64,000 nucleotides of DNA from Bacteroidetes bacterium 47-18 (GTDB lineage: Bacteria > Bacteroidota > Bacteroidia > Chitinophagales > Chitinophagaceae), in the NCBI GenBank assembly GCA_001897155.1, contig MKSF01000021.1, positions 1-64,000 on the forward strand, given 5' to 3'. The notes under the pieces were generated by a model that did no database searches, had not been told where the DNA came from, and was given only the letters and a program-made list of their open reading frames with translations. Positions 62,709 through 64,000 of this stretch are shown here, in pieces (the stretch's first letter is position 1; every line of letters starts with the position of its first letter). Both the position numbers and the translations under genes were made by a program.

Positions 62709-62728
62709 ATCTGCATGGCGTTTCTTCT

Positions 62729-64000
62729 TTACTGCCCGTTCCTTACTACCACAACGCCATCAAATACATCAATGATCACTTCTTTTTCCTTATCTATATC
62801 GCCTGCAATGATCTTTTTACTCAGCAGATTAATGATCTCTTTCTGGATCAGCCTTTTCAAGGGCCTTGCACCGAACTGCGGATCATAGCCGTGCTTCGCA
62901 AAGAAGTCCAGGGCATAATCTGTAAAAGTAATATGGATACCCTGCTCTTCCACCCGTTTCTTCAGGTCGTCCAACTGTATCCTGATGATACCCCTCAGGT
63001 CGGCACGGGACAGGGGCCTGAACATCACCACTTCATCTATACGGTTGATGAACTCGGGCCGTAGCGTTGTACGCAGCAGCTGCATCAGCTCATCTTTCGT
63101 ATTGTCCACCACCTGTTCGATATCATCACCTTCCTTCAGGTTATCAAAATGCTCCTGGATGATATGGGACCCGAGGTTGGAGGTCATAATGATAATGGTA
63201 TTTTTAAAGTTCACCACCCTTCCCTTGTTATCCGTCAGGCGACCGTCGTCCAGTACCTGCAGCAGGACATTGAACACATCAGGATGCGCTTTTTCTATCT
63301 CGTCCAGCAACACCACGCTGTATGGCTTACGGCGTACGGCTTCGGTGAGCTGACCGCCTTCATCATATCCCACATATCCCGGAGGCGCACCTATCAGGCG
63401 GCTTACGGTATGCTTTTCCTGGTATTCGGACATATCGATCCGGGTCATCATCGTTTCATCATCAAAGAGGCATTCCGCCAGCGCTTTGGCCAGCTCGGTC
63501 TTACCCACACCGGTAGTACCCAGGAAGATGAACGAACCGATAGGTCGCCTGGCGTCCTGCAAGCCGGCCCGGCTGCGCCTGATGGCATCGGAAACCGCTT
63601 CAATAGCCTCATCCTGTCCTACCACCCGCTTGTGCAGCTCATCCTCCAGCGTCAGCAGCTTCATCCTTTCGCTCTGCACCATCCGCTGTACGGGAATGCC
63701 CGTAGCTTTGGCCACATTTTCCGCTATATCTTCCGCATCCACTTCCTCTTTCATCAGGCGTTTTTCTGATATTTCATCCAGTTGCGCCGTATAATCTGCT
63801 ATGGTCTTTTCCTCTTCCTTGATCTTGCCGTAACGGATCTCCGCTACCTTACCGTAATCGCCGTCCCTTTCCGCTCTCTCCGCATCTGTTTTAAACTGCT
63901 CTATCCTGGCTTTAGCTTCCTGTATCTTGTTCACTATATCTTTTTCTTCCTGCCACTTGGCTTTAAGCGTATCTCTTGCTACGGCCAGGTTAGCGATATC
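62729..64000 (-). CDS. clpB: ATP-dependent disaggregase ClpB (3' part, cut by window edge)
   Basis: At least 424 residues of the C-terminal half are in the window; the frame stays open to base 64000. The first visible part is the coiled-coil middle domain (LAVARDTLKAKWQEEKD), followed by NBD2: Walker A GTTGVGKTELAKAL, Walker B SVVLLDEIEKAHPDV, sensor RGIIRIQLDDL and C-terminal GARPLKRLIQKEI. It unfolds aggregated proteins together with DnaK, DnaJ and GrpE, the latter two encoded about 30 kb away. The start codon lies outside. Confidence 0.96.
   Translation of the reverse strand, partial: DIANLAVARDTLKAKWQEEKDIVNKIQEAKARIEQFKTDAERAERDGDYGKVAEIRYGKIKEEEKTIADYTAQLDEISEKRLMKEEVDAEDIAENVAKATGIPVQRMVQSERMKLLTLEDELHKRVVGQDEAIEAVSDAIRRSRAGLQDARRPIGSFIFLGTTGVGKTELAKALAECLFDDETMMTRIDMSEYQEKHTVSRLIGAPPGYVGYDEGGQLTEAVRRKPYSVVLLDEIEKAHPDVFNVLLQVLDDGRLTDNKGRVVNFKNTIIIMTSNLGSHIIQEHFDNLKEGDDIEQVVDNTKDELMQLLRTTLRPEFINRIDEVVMFRPLSRADLRGIIRIQLDDLKKRVEEQGIHITFTDYALDFFAKHGYDPQFGARPLKRLIQKEIINLLSKKIIAGDIDKEKEVIIDVFDGVVVVRNGQ

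Larger units (their letters stand above)
62268..62728. other. 461-bp convergent intergenic region with repeat family B
   Basis: No gene seen. It holds family B copy 5 (62342-62470), then two interleaved pairs of inverted arms (62483-62493 with 62601-62611; 62507-62520 with 62622-62636) and the clpB terminator. Confidence 0.75.

Overview
This window reads as a chromosomal segment of a member of the Bacteroidota, most likely a Chitinophagaceae-like genus. The phylum call rests on gene families typical of it (DUF3127 protein ending DDLPF, PUR-alpha/DUF3276 protein, DUF2490 and DUF2891 proteins, lipoprotein DPP III, viroplasmin-type RNase H) and on repeated promoters of the Bacteroidota form TTTG-N19-TAnnTTTG. 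The genus-level guess is inference. The region is mostly housekeeping. I see no prophage, integrase, transposase, CRISPR array, toxin-antitoxin pair or recognisable defence island.

Layout: 1-880 is a tandem array of palindromic intergenic repeats and a 45-bp hairpin. 880-6041 holds pruA, an SSB-like DUF3127 protein and a two-gene secreted/outer-membrane unit. 6258-16952 holds a DPP III lipoprotein, a 2'-5' RNA ligase-like protein, a giant alpha-2-macroglobulin, RNase H and an orphan histidine kinase. 17107-26031 is a long plus-strand block: asnS, GH3 hexosaminidase, acetyltransferase-like protein, WG-repeat protein, Crp/Fnr regulator, Gdx-type SMR exporter, folD and thyA. 26488-29817 is minus strand: DUF2891 lipoprotein, small secreted protein, ccmB, nitroreductase and rpsT. 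30026-31076 has a membrane protein and a SprT-like protease. 31144-39196 is minus strand: dnaJ-grpE, kdsB with a CBS protein, alpha/beta hydrolase, PLP decarboxylase, AhpD-like protein and an FtsX/LolE-type permease. 39394-49347 is plus strand: recN-folC-glutaminyl cyclase-like operon, two membrane/secreted unknowns, FMN reductase, zinc alcohol dehydrogenase, TPR protein, acyl carrier protein, PUR protein and dapF. 49513-52088 is minus: CHAD-like protein, ElaA-type acetyltransferase and M42 peptidase. Two tandem tRNA-Thr(UGU) genes follow. 52561-64000 holds a saccharopine dehydrogenase-like protein, carA, a serine hydrolase with a small beta-barrel protein, NDH-2, a VOC protein, rpe, ferredoxin, an acyl-CoA reductase (LuxC)-like protein, pyrD and the 3' part of clpB, cut by the window edge.

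Functional threads: folate and one-carbon metabolism (folD, thyA, folC); pyrimidine synthesis (carA, pyrD); protein folding (grpE, dnaJ, clpB); lipid A/Kdo supply (kdsB); lysine/peptidoglycan (dapF, GH3 NagZ-like); periplasmic or outer-membrane protein processing (DPP III, A2M, M28 cyclase, serine hydrolase).

The most unusual structure is non-coding. Three dispersed repeat families (A, B and C below) lie only between genes. Every convergent intergenic gap longer than 150 bp in the window carries at least one of them, while the three convergent gaps shorter than 70 bp carry none. Families A and C sit next to each other in both places where C occurs.
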